Shown here: piece after piece, positions 53,221 through 61,673 of the stretch | Layout of the letters: the number at the start of each line of letters is the position of its first letter | Numbering within the stretch: position 1 is the first letter of the stretch | From: Solibacillus silvestris_B | GTDB lineage: Bacteria; Bacillota; Bacilli; Bacillales_A; Planococcaceae | DNA: 64,000 nt | Assembly (NCBI RefSeq): GCF_051967575.1 | Contig: NZ_JBQCJW010000018.1 | Location: 1-64,000, forward strand | Reading direction: 5' to 3' | Notes under the pieces: generated by a model | What the model saw: only the letters and a program-made list of their open reading frames with translations | The model's database searches: none | Told to the model about the DNA's origin: nothing | Translations under genes and position numbers: made by a program

Positions 53221-53840
53221 AAAGTAGAACGCTTCCGGGATATTAGAAGATTCTCGCTTGAAAGTAGAACCGGCCAGGCCGAAAGTAGAACTCAGCGCCT
53301 TGAATGTAGAACAAAGACCGGAGAAAGTGGAACAGAGCGGCTCAAAAGTAGAACGCTTCCCGGATATTAGAAGATTCTCGCTTGAAAGTAGAACCGGCCA
53401 GGCCGAAAGTAGAACTCAGCGCCTTGAATGTAGAATAAAGACCGGAGAAAGTGGGGAACAGAGCGGCTCAAAAGTAGAACGCTTCCCGGATATTAGAAGA
53501 TTTTCGCTTGAAAGTGGAACCGGCCAGGCCGAAAGTAGAACTCAGCGCCTTGAATGTAGAATAAAGACCGGAGAAAGTGGAACAGAGCGGCTCAAAAGTA
53601 GAACGCTTCCCGGATATTAGAAGATTTTCGCTTGAAAGTGGAACGCGGCATGCTGAAAGTAGAACTCAGCGCCTTGAATGTAGAACAAAGACCGGAGAAA
53701 GTGGAACAAAGCGGCTCAAAAGTAGAACGCTTCCGCGATATTAGAAGATTTCCGCTTGAAAGTAGAATACGCCAGGCCGAAAGTAGAACTCAGCGCCTTG
53801 AATGTGGAACAAAGACCGGCGAAAGTGGAACAGAGCGGCT
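53221..53840. repeat. Five-copy ~124-bp tandem array with internal 21-bp subunits
   Basis: Units begin at 53221, 53345, 53471, 53595 and 53718 (lengths 124, 126, 124, 123 and about 123). Each holds five copies of the decamer AAAGTAGAAC (variants AATGTAGAAC, AAAGTGGAAC); four are 21 bp apart and one is followed by 40 bp (CGCTTCCCGGATATTAGAAG...). CGGCCAGGCCG in most units is a palindrome. Unit length is not a multiple of three, so the open frames change from unit to unit and a conserved repeat protein is unlikely. No promoter or start is seen. It lies between the MazG-like gene and yunC. Confidence 0.9.
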
Positions 53841-53928
53841 CTTTTGATACACTCTACACAATTTCACCGAAAAACAAGTACCTATTTCTAATTGTTTCAT
53901 ATGATTTATATGAAAGGGGGAGAAGGTT

Positions 53929-54231
53929 ATCGTCTATACGGAAACGATTGATCTTCAAGGTCATTCATTTACTGCCGTGACCGTTCAATTACCTAAAACA
54001 ACATTGCTGACGATTTCGAATGAACGTGGCTACATTATGTGTGGCGCACTGGATGTCGGGCTGTTAAATGAGAAATTGGCCGATCGCAAAATCATTGCTG
54101 GCCGTGCAGTTGGTGTGAGAACAATCGATGACTTGCTAAAAGCGCCATTGGAATCCGTCACATACGAGGCGAAAGCGTACGGCATCGAAGAAGGCATGAC
54201 TGGTGAAGAAGCGTTATTAAAAATGATCTAA
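53929..54231 (+). CDS. yunC: DUF1805 protein YunC
   Basis: The product contains the DUF1805 hallmark GYIMCGALDVGLLNEKL...RKIIAGRAVGVRTIDDLL and ends EEGMTGEEALLKMI. B. subtilis YunC has about 101 residues. To reach that length the frame must start at an ATC codon (53929), which has an ideal GGGGGAG 6 nt upstream; the first standard start is GTG at 53977, giving only 84 residues and losing the VYTETIDLQGHSFTA strand. The start codon has therefore probably changed or is non-standard. Function unknown. Confidence 0.85.
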   Translation: MVYTETIDLQGHSFTAVTVQLPKTTLLTISNERGYIMCGALDVGLLNEKLADRKIIAGRAVGVRTIDDLLKAPLESVTYEAKAYGIEEGMTGEEALLKMI

Positions 54232-54320
54232 AATGGTTGGATAGCCAAATACGGAGCTATCTGCAAATTTCCCTCCGCAAAAATGCCTGGCCTAAAGTTA
54301 CGTTAAATTCTTTCATGACA

Positions 54321-54365
54321 AAAACCGCTCTTTCATTTACCCGAAAAAGCGGTCTCCATTTTTTC
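54321..54365. terminator. Bidirectional terminator between yunC and the 54400 gene
   Basis: ACCGCT pairs with AGCGGT around an A/T-rich loop. The plus side continues CTCCATTTTTT and the minus side has a T-rich tail, fitting two convergent genes. Confidence 0.7.
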
Positions 54366-54399
54366 ATTGTCTATTTTCAGGTATAATCACATTCTTTTT

Positions 54400-54711
54400 T
54401 CAAATCGCTCTATTATAATAAGAGGCCTTGTTTCCTTTACATCTCTTTACAGCAAGAAGCTCTTCCAATTTCTGAATATATTCAGAATCCGTTGATATTC
54501 TTGTAAGGCTCGTTAATAAATATGGTCTCAATCCGGAATTTATTTTTTTGCATCGCGCAAGACTGATCAAATACTTGGCCATCTTAAATGACTTTAAGTG
54601 GGTATGTCCGTTTTTGAACTCCTTCTTCGTATTGACAACCATAAATTCCTGTTTGCGCCCTTTATAGAAAGGAATAATAATATACTCATCTTTTTTAAAA
54701 ATTTGATTCAT
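54400..54711 (-). CDS. Hypothetical basic protein
   Basis: The 103 residues (MNQIFKKDEYIIIPFYKGRKQEFMVVNTKKEFKNGHTHLKSFKMAKYLISLARCKKI...) form a soluble, lysine-rich protein with no signal peptide. The central GHTHLKSFKMAKYLISLA looks like a recognition helix region, but no known family was recognised. Ribosome binding site AAGGA at long spacing. Confidence 0.65.
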   Translation of the reverse strand: MNQIFKKDEYIIIPFYKGRKQEFMVVNTKKEFKNGHTHLKSFKMAKYLISLARCKKINSGLRPYLLTSLTRISTDSEYIQKLEELLAVKRCKGNKASYYNRAI

Positions 54712-54941
54712 ATTATCTACATCCTTTTCAAATATATTTATGAACGATCTTCATATACGGAAAAACATATTTCATGGATTTTCCGTGTACGCCCCCTCCC
54801 GCTTTCTTATTTTATAGATCATACTTCTCCTTACCCTAGTTATCGGTTACTATATTCATAATCCAATAAAAAAATCACTTTTTAGGGTAATATTAACAAT
54901 GGGGGTAGGATTTTTACATCTCTTCATACAGCGGTCGAACA

Positions 54942-55505
54942 CTAACGATATATTGGTTTAATCGTGGAATATATTAACTCTCCAGTTTCAGTAAATGCCC
55001 GAATATTTACAGGCATTAGCATCTCGTCTTCTGATTCAACAAAGAAAAATTGTGCACCTCCATCACTAATGATTAAAGCATCTTCAAAGAAGTCTTTCTT
55101 CGTTTCAACCTCTATCCTGTTAATCATAGGATTGATGATTTGACCAAAATAGTATGAACTGGTTTCTCCGCTTGAACCTGATGCACTCCAAGTAAATTCA
55201 TCATCTTCCATAGGTGGATAATATGTTGAAATTAATGTAGATTTATATCCCTCATCACCTCTTAGTTCCCAATACCCTAACCAATTCTGCTCTAGCCGGC
55301 CCATCATAATTGCATCTCTATTTCTAAATATCGTTAACCAGTCCCCGTCTATTTTCTTTACAAAATAGACCTCTTCTGTTACTGAAGACCAGTTTTCCGT
55401 ATTTTGAAATACATCCTCTTCTGCAGGTAGTTGTTTGTGATTATAAAATAGAAATACAGTTATCAATCCTGTGAATATGCCAATCCCTATAAATATGTTC
55501 CTCAT
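54942..55505 (-). CDS. Secreted or membrane-anchored hypothetical protein
   Basis: From the ATG at 55505 (behind GAGAGGTGG) about 187 residues. An N-terminal helix (RNIFIGIGIFTGLITVFLFYNH) is followed by an outer domain rich in aromatic and acidic residues (VTEEVYFVKKIDGDWLTIFRNRDAIMMGRLEQNWLGYWELRG). No lipobox. The longer frame to 55631 lacks sense. Similar exported proteins are known in Bacillus; function unknown. Confidence 0.75.
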   Translation of the reverse strand: MRNIFIGIGIFTGLITVFLFYNHKQLPAEEDVFQNTENWSSVTEEVYFVKKIDGDWLTIFRNRDAIMMGRLEQNWLGYWELRGDEGYKSTLISTYYPPMEDDEFTWSASGSSGETSSYYFGQIINPMINRIEVETKKDFFEDALIISDGGAQFFFVESEDEMLMPVNIRAFTETGELIYSTIKPIYR

Positions 55506-55833
55506 TAATTTCCACCTCTCTTTTTCTTTAATTAAAGGTGCTGATGCCGCTATATTTATTGTAGCGGGCCGAGAAAAAAAGGCCAACTTGAACAACGCGC
55601 AAAAGCTGCAATGAAAATCCTTCATAATCAAAATAGCGGCTCCTCAAAAATTAAACCTCTGCTGTCCATGTTCGAAGCAGCAATTTTCTAATGATGCTAC
55701 AAATATAATCATAGCATTTTTTCCCATTCCAATTGTTATACTTATTCTTCATTTTATTCGAGCGCAGTACTCTTATCATCCTTACTAAACAATCTCTTCT
55801 CCATCGATGCATTTTTTCAGCCTCTTATCGTAT
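55506..55833. other. Intergenic region, upstream side of two divergent genes
   Basis: AT-rich DNA of about 330 bp with a small CCGCTA/TAGCGG stem near 55550. No coding frame or family member seen. Confidence 0.45.
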
Positions 55834-55862
55834 GTGCTGATCCTTCATGCAGAATGACCCCT
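55834..55862 (-). repeat. Dispersed terminator-like hairpin, degenerate copy
   Basis: GTGCTGATCCTTCATGCAGAATGACCCC retains the core CTGATCCTT and GCAGAAT of the family, but the GC arms are eroded. Confidence 0.45.
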
Positions 55863-55999
55863 GGCAGTTGAAGCGTAACTTTATTCCACTTTTTTCGTTG
55901 TATTTACTAAGGAAACTAATTCGAACGCTATTTTGAATTGATGGTGCTTTGAATAAGCTGTTATAATAACTGCGTCAATCACATAAGGAGAGGTATCAG

Positions 56000-56425
56000 A
56001 TGAAAACTGTTTATCATTGTTTAATAATGTGGATACCGTTTGCAGTATTCTTTTCCTTAGCAACAATCGGAGTAGAATTATTAGAAGGCGATAAAATTCA
56101 GACGTCGGAATATATAGGACTGAATGATGCGCCCGTCTTTCATTTCTTCATTGAGGCAGCTTTCGTCATAATCGTCTATCCCGTTTCGTTTTTCCCGCTA
56201 ACATTTATCGCAAGTAAATACGTCAGAAAACCGGAATTGAAATTATTTTTATTTCCTTTATTCGGGGGATTTATAGGAGCGGTTGTTTTTGCAATAAAAT
56301 ATAATAATCTTTTTATAGAAGCATACAATTTAAATATTATTAGCTCAATTATTCTTTTTGGTGTTGCCGGTTTACTCTTTGCCTTATGTGAAATAGCCGT
56401 TAAGAAAAATATTAAATTTGCTTAA
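56000..56425 (+). CDS. Membrane protein with four predicted helices
   Basis: The 141-residue protein has hydrophobic segments at about 8-26, 48-72, 84-100 and 113-132 and a basic C-terminus (EIAVKKNIKFA). It resembles small uncharacterised Bacillus membrane proteins. ATG after AAGGAGAGG. Monocistronic; a hairpin and a terminator follow. Function unknown. Confidence 0.7.
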   Translation: MKTVYHCLIMWIPFAVFFSLATIGVELLEGDKIQTSEYIGLNDAPVFHFFIEAAFVIIVYPVSFFPLTFIASKYVRKPELKLFLFPLFGGFIGAVVFAIKYNNLFIEAYNLNIISSIILFGVAGLLFALCEIAVKKNIKFA

Positions 56426-56427
56426 TT

Positions 56428-56475
56428 AATGAAAAGCGCATTTGCTGTAAATGAATTTCGCATCAGTGCATATTA
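56428..56475 (+). repeat. Divergent hairpin repeat after the 56000 gene
   Basis: AATGAAAAGCGCATTTGCTG...ATTTCGCATCAGTG resembles the family copy at 61551 (AAAAGCGCATTTCTTG) more than the main group. It begins 3 bp after a plus-strand stop codon, the only copy behind a plus-strand gene. Confidence 0.45.
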
Positions 56476-56550
56476 GCTTATTCATCAGTTTCTGCAATCT
56501 TTTTAATTCTGTTGCCCGTTGCATTATAAACTTTGTCATATAGCTCTATT

Positions 56551-56589
56551 AAAAAACCGGCATGAAGAATATTGACTCCATGTCGGTTT
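56551..56589. terminator. Terminator between convergent genes
   Basis: AAACCGGCATG pairs with CATGTCGGTTT around 14 nt, with six T residues on the minus strand. It ends the diguanylate cyclase transcript, about 45 bp after its stop codon. Confidence 0.75.
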
Positions 56590-56632
56590 AAACTCGTACC
56601 TATACTTATGTTTACTGCGAGGTTTCATTTTT

Positions 56633-58195
56633 TCAATGGCTATCCGCATAGACATTCACTCGATTGCGCCCTTCTTGCTTCGCTGCATACAAAGCTGTAT
56701 CTGCTTTATGCAGCAGCTGATAGAGTGTTTCCCCTGTCCATTCCTTTACTTCAGCAATTCCAATGCTTAAAGTAGCCGAAATACTTCCCTCTGTAGTAAT
56801 AAGCGGCTCCATCTCCACGGTTCTGCGAAGTCGGTTTCCTAATGCCTCGCCTTCTGATTCTTTGTATCCCTTCATTGCAATGACGAATTCCTCCCCGCCG
56901 TAACGAGCGAAGAAGTGCCCTTCCTGCAATTGAGTTTGGCAAACCTTTACGACGTGCACGAGCAATTGGTCACCAACATGATGGCCATACGTATCATTCA
57001 CCCGCTTAAAAAAATCGATATCCATTAACATGATTGTAAATGGAGAGGACATTTCTTTTGCCGCCATAAAATCCTGCTCACATTGCTGCAAAAATGCGCG
57101 CCGATTATAAATCTTTGTAAGCTCGTCATAATAAGCCTGCTGCTCCAATTGTACTTGCAGCCTTTTGACCTCTGTCATATCGGTAAAGACTAATAACAGA
57201 CCTTTGCTATTGTTCGCTTGGTCCAATGATGTAGTACGCACCTGATAAATACGCTCTGAATCATCGGATGCCAGTCTTAATTCCTGATTGTGCACAATAT
57301 CGGTCCCTAATTTGAATGGCAGGGCATCTCCTGTCTGCTCCGTCCAAATCTCACCGAAATTCCTGCCGAGCATTGATTTATCCAACTGTGGCAATATTGC
57401 TTTGCAAGCTTGATTGAACTCAATAAGCCTGTATGATTCATCCACCACTATAGCGCCATCATTTATGCTGTTGAATATCGTGTTTTTGGCAATCGGCATA
57501 ATTGTAAACAGCCGGGATGTGCTGATAGACCATAAATACAGCAGCGAAGAAAGCCATAAAACCATTGGAACCGGGTCAATTCCTGCAGGTGTCGCTCCTA
57601 TCAAATACAGAAACGCCGTCAGCATCGGAACAAACTGACCGAACATTAACGCAATAAGCTGCGGACGATATGCCTTAGCCGTTTCTTTCCAGTGAGAGAT
57701 TAACAGTATAAAAGCTACAAACATGCAGGCAAATGTGTACACACCATGGACAATATACCAAACGCCAATCTCCTGATAAACGTAAGGAGCCCCTAAATCC
57801 GGGTCCAGTTCAAACACTCGGTAATGAAGATGATGCCAGTTATTCGTCGCCACCATTATAATTGTAATAAAAGGTATAAGGAGCATGAGAATATTTCTTT
57901 TTACTGTCACGTTAATGCCTAAATAGGTCATAATAAATAATAATCCTAAAGGTGAAGACAATGGCATCCCTACATAAAGGATGATTGTCCAAAAATTGAT
58001 TTGCCCAAGTGTCGTAGAGATTAAGCTCATAGCCGAAGCAAAACAATAAATGCCTATCGCTGCTGTATAAAAAATAAAATAGTTTGCGATATTCGTATAG
58101 TTATGACGTTTCTTAAATGCATAGAGACATAAGTACAAATTAAGCACGCCTGATGTACAAACAAGCGTAATATACATGGTCAATTGCGAACCCAT
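56633..58195 (-). CDS. Membrane-bound PAS-GGDEF diguanylate cyclase
   Basis: The 520-residue protein has about seven N-terminal helices (residues 1-220) of the 7TM sensor type that often precedes histidine kinases. A PAS domain spans about 230-345 (INDGAIVVDESYRLIEFNQACKAILP). The GGDEF domain (about 355-515) carries the active signature RYGGEEFVIAMKG and DIDFFKRVNDTYGHHVGDQLL. The I-site arginine and aspartate before the signature are replaced (QEGH), so c-di-GMP feedback inhibition is probably missing. It should make c-di-GMP in response to a membrane signal. Confidence 0.92.
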   Translation of the reverse strand: MGSQLTMYITLVCTSGVLNLYLCLYAFKKRHNYTNIANYFIFYTAAIGIYCFASAMSLISTTLGQINFWTIILYVGMPLSSPLGLLFIMTYLGINVTVKRNILMLLIPFITIIMVATNNWHHLHYRVFELDPDLGAPYVYQEIGVWYIVHGVYTFACMFVAFILLISHWKETAKAYRPQLIALMFGQFVPMLTAFLYLIGATPAGIDPVPMVLWLSSLLYLWSISTSRLFTIMPIAKNTIFNSINDGAIVVDESYRLIEFNQACKAILPQLDKSMLGRNFGEIWTEQTGDALPFKLGTDIVHNQELRLASDDSERIYQVRTTSLDQANNSKGLLLVFTDMTEVKRLQVQLEQQAYYDELTKIYNRRAFLQQCEQDFMAAKEMSSPFTIMLMDIDFFKRVNDTYGHHVGDQLLVHVVKVCQTQLQEGHFFARYGGEEFVIAMKGYKESEGEALGNRLRRTVEMEPLITTEGSISATLSIGIAEVKEWTGETLYQLLHKADTALYAAKQEGRNRVNVYADSH

Positions 58196-58344
58196 TGTTG
58201 GTTACCCTCTCTTAGTTAACACTTTTTAATTTAACTGTAGCATATTATAAAAAATAAATGGATACTTTATTTACTAGATAAGGGAAACGTAAAACAACCA
58301 AATTCAAGAAAATCATTTATGTTGTGACATCTTATTTTTGAAAT

Positions 58345-58412
58345 AAAAAGAGTACCCCAAACTAATGTTAGAGGACTGTAAATCAGTCTTACAACATCAA
58401 TCTGAGGTACTC
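58345..58412 (-). terminator. Long two-level hairpin with T tract
   Basis: On the minus strand GAGTACC pairs with GGTACTC, enclosing a second stem GACTG/CAGTC, and is followed by TTTTTATTTC. It lies about 10 bp behind the small broken gene at 58422 and is its likely terminator. Confidence 0.65.
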
Positions 58413-58421
58413 TCCTAGCTT

Positions 58422-58598
58422 TTATTCTGCAGTATTTCCTTTAAAACCTTTCATAGGCAAGTGATCTATCCCTAATTTTGCTAATTGAGCTTCTGCATCA
58501 TCGATAAGGTCTTAAGCTTTTTCCTTTGTAGCATCGTCTAAATCAGCCAGGAAACCACTATGGCGCCCATCATCACCTTTTATTGTGTAATGAATCAT
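58422..58598 (-). pseudogene. Small (58-codon) gene interrupted by one TAA
   Basis: In one frame: MIHYTIKGDDGRHSGFLADL, then DDATKEKA, stop (58512-58514), DLIDDAEAQLAKLGIDHLPM, then KGFKGNTAE and stop. Both halves look like a small cytoplasmic protein, and a single base change would restore it. A terminator follows directly. Family unknown. Confidence 0.65.
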
Positions 58599-58741
58599 CA
58601 ATCAGTCAAAAAGATTATCAGCACCATCCTACTAATACAATAGTTCGGAAAAATGAAATCCATATCCAGTAAATTCGGTATAATAAATCTATCATGTTTA
58701 TTTTACGGTTGTAATGAAGCACTTGGAGAGGATATACATAT

Positions 58742-59215
58742 ATGAAAATAACACGAATAATCAAATATAATTTAATCCGTCTGTTCCGGCTTAAATCTGG
58801 TCCACATCAAGTATCGCTAGGGGTGACTATCGGTTTTATCCCTAGCTGGCTTCCTACCTTTGGGTTGGGCCCCGTTCTTTCCGTTAGTATGGCAAGACTC
58901 GTGAAGGCGAATACCGTTTCAGCACTTGTCGGTGGTGTCATGGGAACTCTTATTTGGCCGCTCCTTTTCTTCTTAAATTATAAGATCGGGAGCTTACTAT
59001 TGGATAGAAAAACAAGAATAGATGAACTTGAAGAAGTAGAATACATAGATGCTATCGAACATACTTATACAGGAATTGTTAGTTCCCATTCCAGTGGATT
59101 CATATTTCTGACAGGAGCATTGTTCAATATACTCATTTCCTCAGTCCTAATTTACATAATAGTGTATGTAATATTTAAGAAGTACCGAGTGGGGATTTTA
59201 AATAGGATTAGATGA
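58742..59215 (+). CDS. DUF2062 membrane protein
   Basis: The 157-residue protein shows the DUF2062 pattern: LFRLKSGPHQVSLGVTIGFIPSWLPTFGLGPVLSVSMARLVKANTVSALVGG, then a helix PLLFFLNYKIGSLLL, and a last helix near residues 122-145. These proteins are uncharacterised inner-membrane proteins. ATG after GGAGAGGATATACATAT. Confidence 0.88.
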   Translation: MKITRIIKYNLIRLFRLKSGPHQVSLGVTIGFIPSWLPTFGLGPVLSVSMARLVKANTVSALVGGVMGTLIWPLLFFLNYKIGSLLLDRKTRIDELEEVEYIDAIEHTYTGIVSSHSSGFIFLTGALFNILISSVLIYIIVYVIFKKYRVGILNRIR

Positions 59216-59381
59216 AAAATTTTCAAAGATCACTTTAGACCTGTAAAACTTAAAGCTCATTGTTGCGCTGTATTACCAGCAATTTAATATATGAACAAAC
59301 ACAGTAACGGCACCGTATCTCCATCGACAACGAGTATTATATAACATTTTTATGAATATTATGCTGAACGGGCCTGCAAAG

Positions 59382-59621
59382 TCAATTGCACGATTGCCGC
59401 GGGAATAAATGAGTAAAGCTTATCGGTGGTACTCTAAGCGAAAGTTTAAGTTCTTGTTTGAAATGTTGTTCAAAATCGCCCAATGCATCTTCCACAGTTT
59501 TGTAACCTATTTCAGGATACATTTTTTCATAAGGATCAGGCTTAACATTTACAGTTGCATATATGGTCAAGGAAAACAACAAACAAAATGAAATCAACAA
59601 AAGTGTAATAGATCTGGTCAT
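59382..59621 (-). pseudogene. N-terminal fragment of a secreted protein
   Basis: A signal peptide (MTRSITLLLISFCLLFSLTIYATVN) is followed by DPYEKMYPEIGYKTVEDALGDFEQHFKQELKLSLRVPPISFTHLF and then an abrupt, unrelated end. The PPISFTH sequence normally continues in exported Bacillus proteins, so the gene seems truncated at about residue 70. Function unknown. Confidence 0.55.
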
Positions 59622-59717
59622 CTTCTTTAACCTAGATGTATTTTAGGTGTAGTATTCCCAGTCTGATTAAAATTATCAAATTGACGTAGCTTGTTAAACT
59701 AATTCACTGCATTGTAA

Positions 59718-60663
59718 CTATTTTACTTCCTTATCATTTTTATCCGTAATAATAATTTCGTATGGAATTTCTTCAATCGATAACTCTTCTCTTTTCAACT
59801 TTATGATTATATCTACATATTCTGCAATTTGATTGATCTTTTTATCGGGATTTCCGAACCATTTAGGTGAATCGATGTTAGTTTTAATAATAATTTGTAA
59901 TGGTTCCGGATGGAATGAATAGGCAAACCCCCGATATTCTTCAAACCTCTTGTTCGTTTCTTCACTTATCGCACTAAGGATTGGCTGCCATTGTTGATCA
60001 CGTATTGCACTTTCGCTTTTTTTTTCGAATCTTAACCGTATAATCAAAGTCCGTTTTTGATTGAATCATTTGACCGAAGATTTTTTCGAGTTCTTCAATT
60101 TCTTTACTGTACTCTAAATCTTCCTTCGTTCCTTGTATTTCAATAATGAATTCATTATTCGGATTCGTTAAGACTGAGTTAGAAGGGTATCCCTTTTCCT
60201 TTAATAAAGCCCTAATTTCTTCAACAACTTTCATCATAGAATTCCTTGACTTTTCATCTTCTTCGCTCAATGTAGGCAAAGGCAAGTTTTCCAAAGTGAG
60301 AAAATCTACTTTAAAATCTTGAAATCCAATCGTTTTTGCAGTATTATAAATGATCTTTTCAATGTCCATTTGATTGGCTTTTAAAAACGCTTTATCCGGA
60401 ACCTGCACCGTTAAATTTCGCTCTTCATGTGAAAACCCTAAATTAACTTGATACCCATTATTGTTTAGCTCCTGTGAACCTATTGTCAGAAACTGTTCCA
60501 ACTTCTTTTTTTCCGTTTTAGTTTCTTCCATACTTTTAACTAAAATATCCTCTAGTTTTTCCGTATTTACAGATGCTGACTTGTTTGATTCATTTTTAAC
60601 TAACATATAAGATACCGAAATGATGAATAACAACACAACAAAACCAGTTAATACTTTTTTCAA
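59718..60663 (-). pseudogene. Exported hypothetical gene split by a frameshift in an A9 tract
   Basis: Two frames join into one protein of about 315 residues. The first (TTG at 60663 behind AGGAGG) is 221 residues with an N-terminal helix and ends ...FDYTVKIRKKKRKCNT. The second begins within the same tract and reads SESAIRDQQWQPILSAISEE...HPEPLQIIIKTNIDSPKWFG. The junction is nine A residues (60017-60025 as T on the plus strand); with eight the frame is continuous. The protein resembles a Bacillus exported family of unknown function (possibly DUF4030). Slippage could still produce the full protein. Confidence 0.7.
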
Positions 60664-60813
60664 AATACCGCCTCCTTAATCTTTAATAAATTAAATACAA
60701 TATCAACACACCCAATCCATAATATGGAATAAATTTCTGTTCTTTCGTACAAAGTGCTCCCTATAAATAGTGAAAAACATAAAACCCTAAATTCCGAATT
60801 ACCATCAAGAATC

Positions 60814-61446
60814 CTAATTAATCACTTTTCCATTCATTTTCACTTTAATTTTAAAAGTTTTACTATTAGATACTGAATTCAATTCTTCTGAATGTAATAT
60901 TTCATTTGCCTTTTCTTCAATTTCTAGTGCAACTTTACGTGCATTTTTATCCGAATCTTTTATTGAAGTATGTACGATAATAATTTGCTGAGTATCAATA
61001 CTTATTTGATCAACTACTTGATAATTCCTAAGGCCTTTCATTAACGTCTTAAGTATGAACTGGTGTTCTTTATTGATCATTTCATCTGTATCACCAATCC
61101 AATCCCATCTTTCAAAAACAACTATATAATCTTCTAATACAGTATTTTTAATGACACCTTCTGCAATAAATTCCATGTCCATTTTCACTGACTTTAAATA
61201 GCCTTCATCTCCCACTACTTGTATGACCAATTCTTTGTTTGGAGTCGTTTTGACGTCAACTCCTACATATTTCTTATGGAGCTTTACCATTAACTTTTTC
61301 AGTATAGATTCTTCTATAGTGTTCAAAGACTCTAGTTCTTCTACTTTTTCTCTGGAAGAATCAAATAGGAACGGGTTATTTAACAAGTTAAACGATGTTA
61401 TTCCTACTATAAATATTCCAGCAGTTATCAATATCCTTTTTGACAT
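60814..61446 (-). CDS. Exported hypothetical protein, related in layout to the split gene downstream
   Basis: About 210 residues from the ATG at 61446 (after AGGAGG). N-terminal anchor (SKRILITAGIFIVGITSFNLL), then a charged alpha/beta domain (LHKKYVGVDVKTTPNKELVIQVVGDEGYLKSVKMDMEFIAEGVIKNTVL). The anchor-plus-helical layout and phrases such as LVIQV and MDMEFI match the neighbour at 59718, so they may be distant paralogues. Function unknown. Confidence 0.72.
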   Translation of the reverse strand: MSKRILITAGIFIVGITSFNLLNNPFLFDSSREKVEELESLNTIEESILKKLMVKLHKKYVGVDVKTTPNKELVIQVVGDEGYLKSVKMDMEFIAEGVIKNTVLEDYIVVFERWDWIGDTDEMINKEHQFILKTLMKGLRNYQVVDQISIDTQQIIIVHTSIKDSDKNARKVALEIEEKANEILHSEELNSVSNSKTFKIKVKMNGKVIN

Positions 61447-61550
61447 ATAACACCTCCTGTAAAGAGGGTATGTCCCTTGCTCCAAGAAAAACACTATGTC
61501 CATGTTTATTTGAAAAATAAAGCACTTGGAAAATGACCCAATTCATTAAG

Positions 61551-61600
61551 AAAAGCGCATTTCTTGTTGCAGAAATGCGCCCGTTCGCTGAAAACCTTTA
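61551..61600 (-). repeat. Dispersed terminator-like hairpin
   Basis: AAAAGCGCATTTCTTGTTGCAGAAATGCGCCCG forms GCGCATTTCT/AGAAATGCGC, a perfect stem, with AAAA (T on the minus strand) beside it. It lies about 75 bp behind the stop codon of the 61674 gene. Confidence 0.7.
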
Positions 61601-61673
61601 TTAAACTAAGTACCCGTTTGTCTAAATTACATGTTCATAATATATTTTCTCCATCGATATACCCTTCAAACTT

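Noticed and set aside
53221..53840. CRISPR array
   Set aside because: Both the decamers and the sequences between them are repeated in every unit, so there are no unique spacers, and no cas genes are present.
53258..53847. Open frames inside the tandem array that could look like a repeat protein
   Set aside because: Unit length is not a multiple of three, the frame changes between units, and there is no ribosome binding site; the ORFs are a by-product of the repeats.
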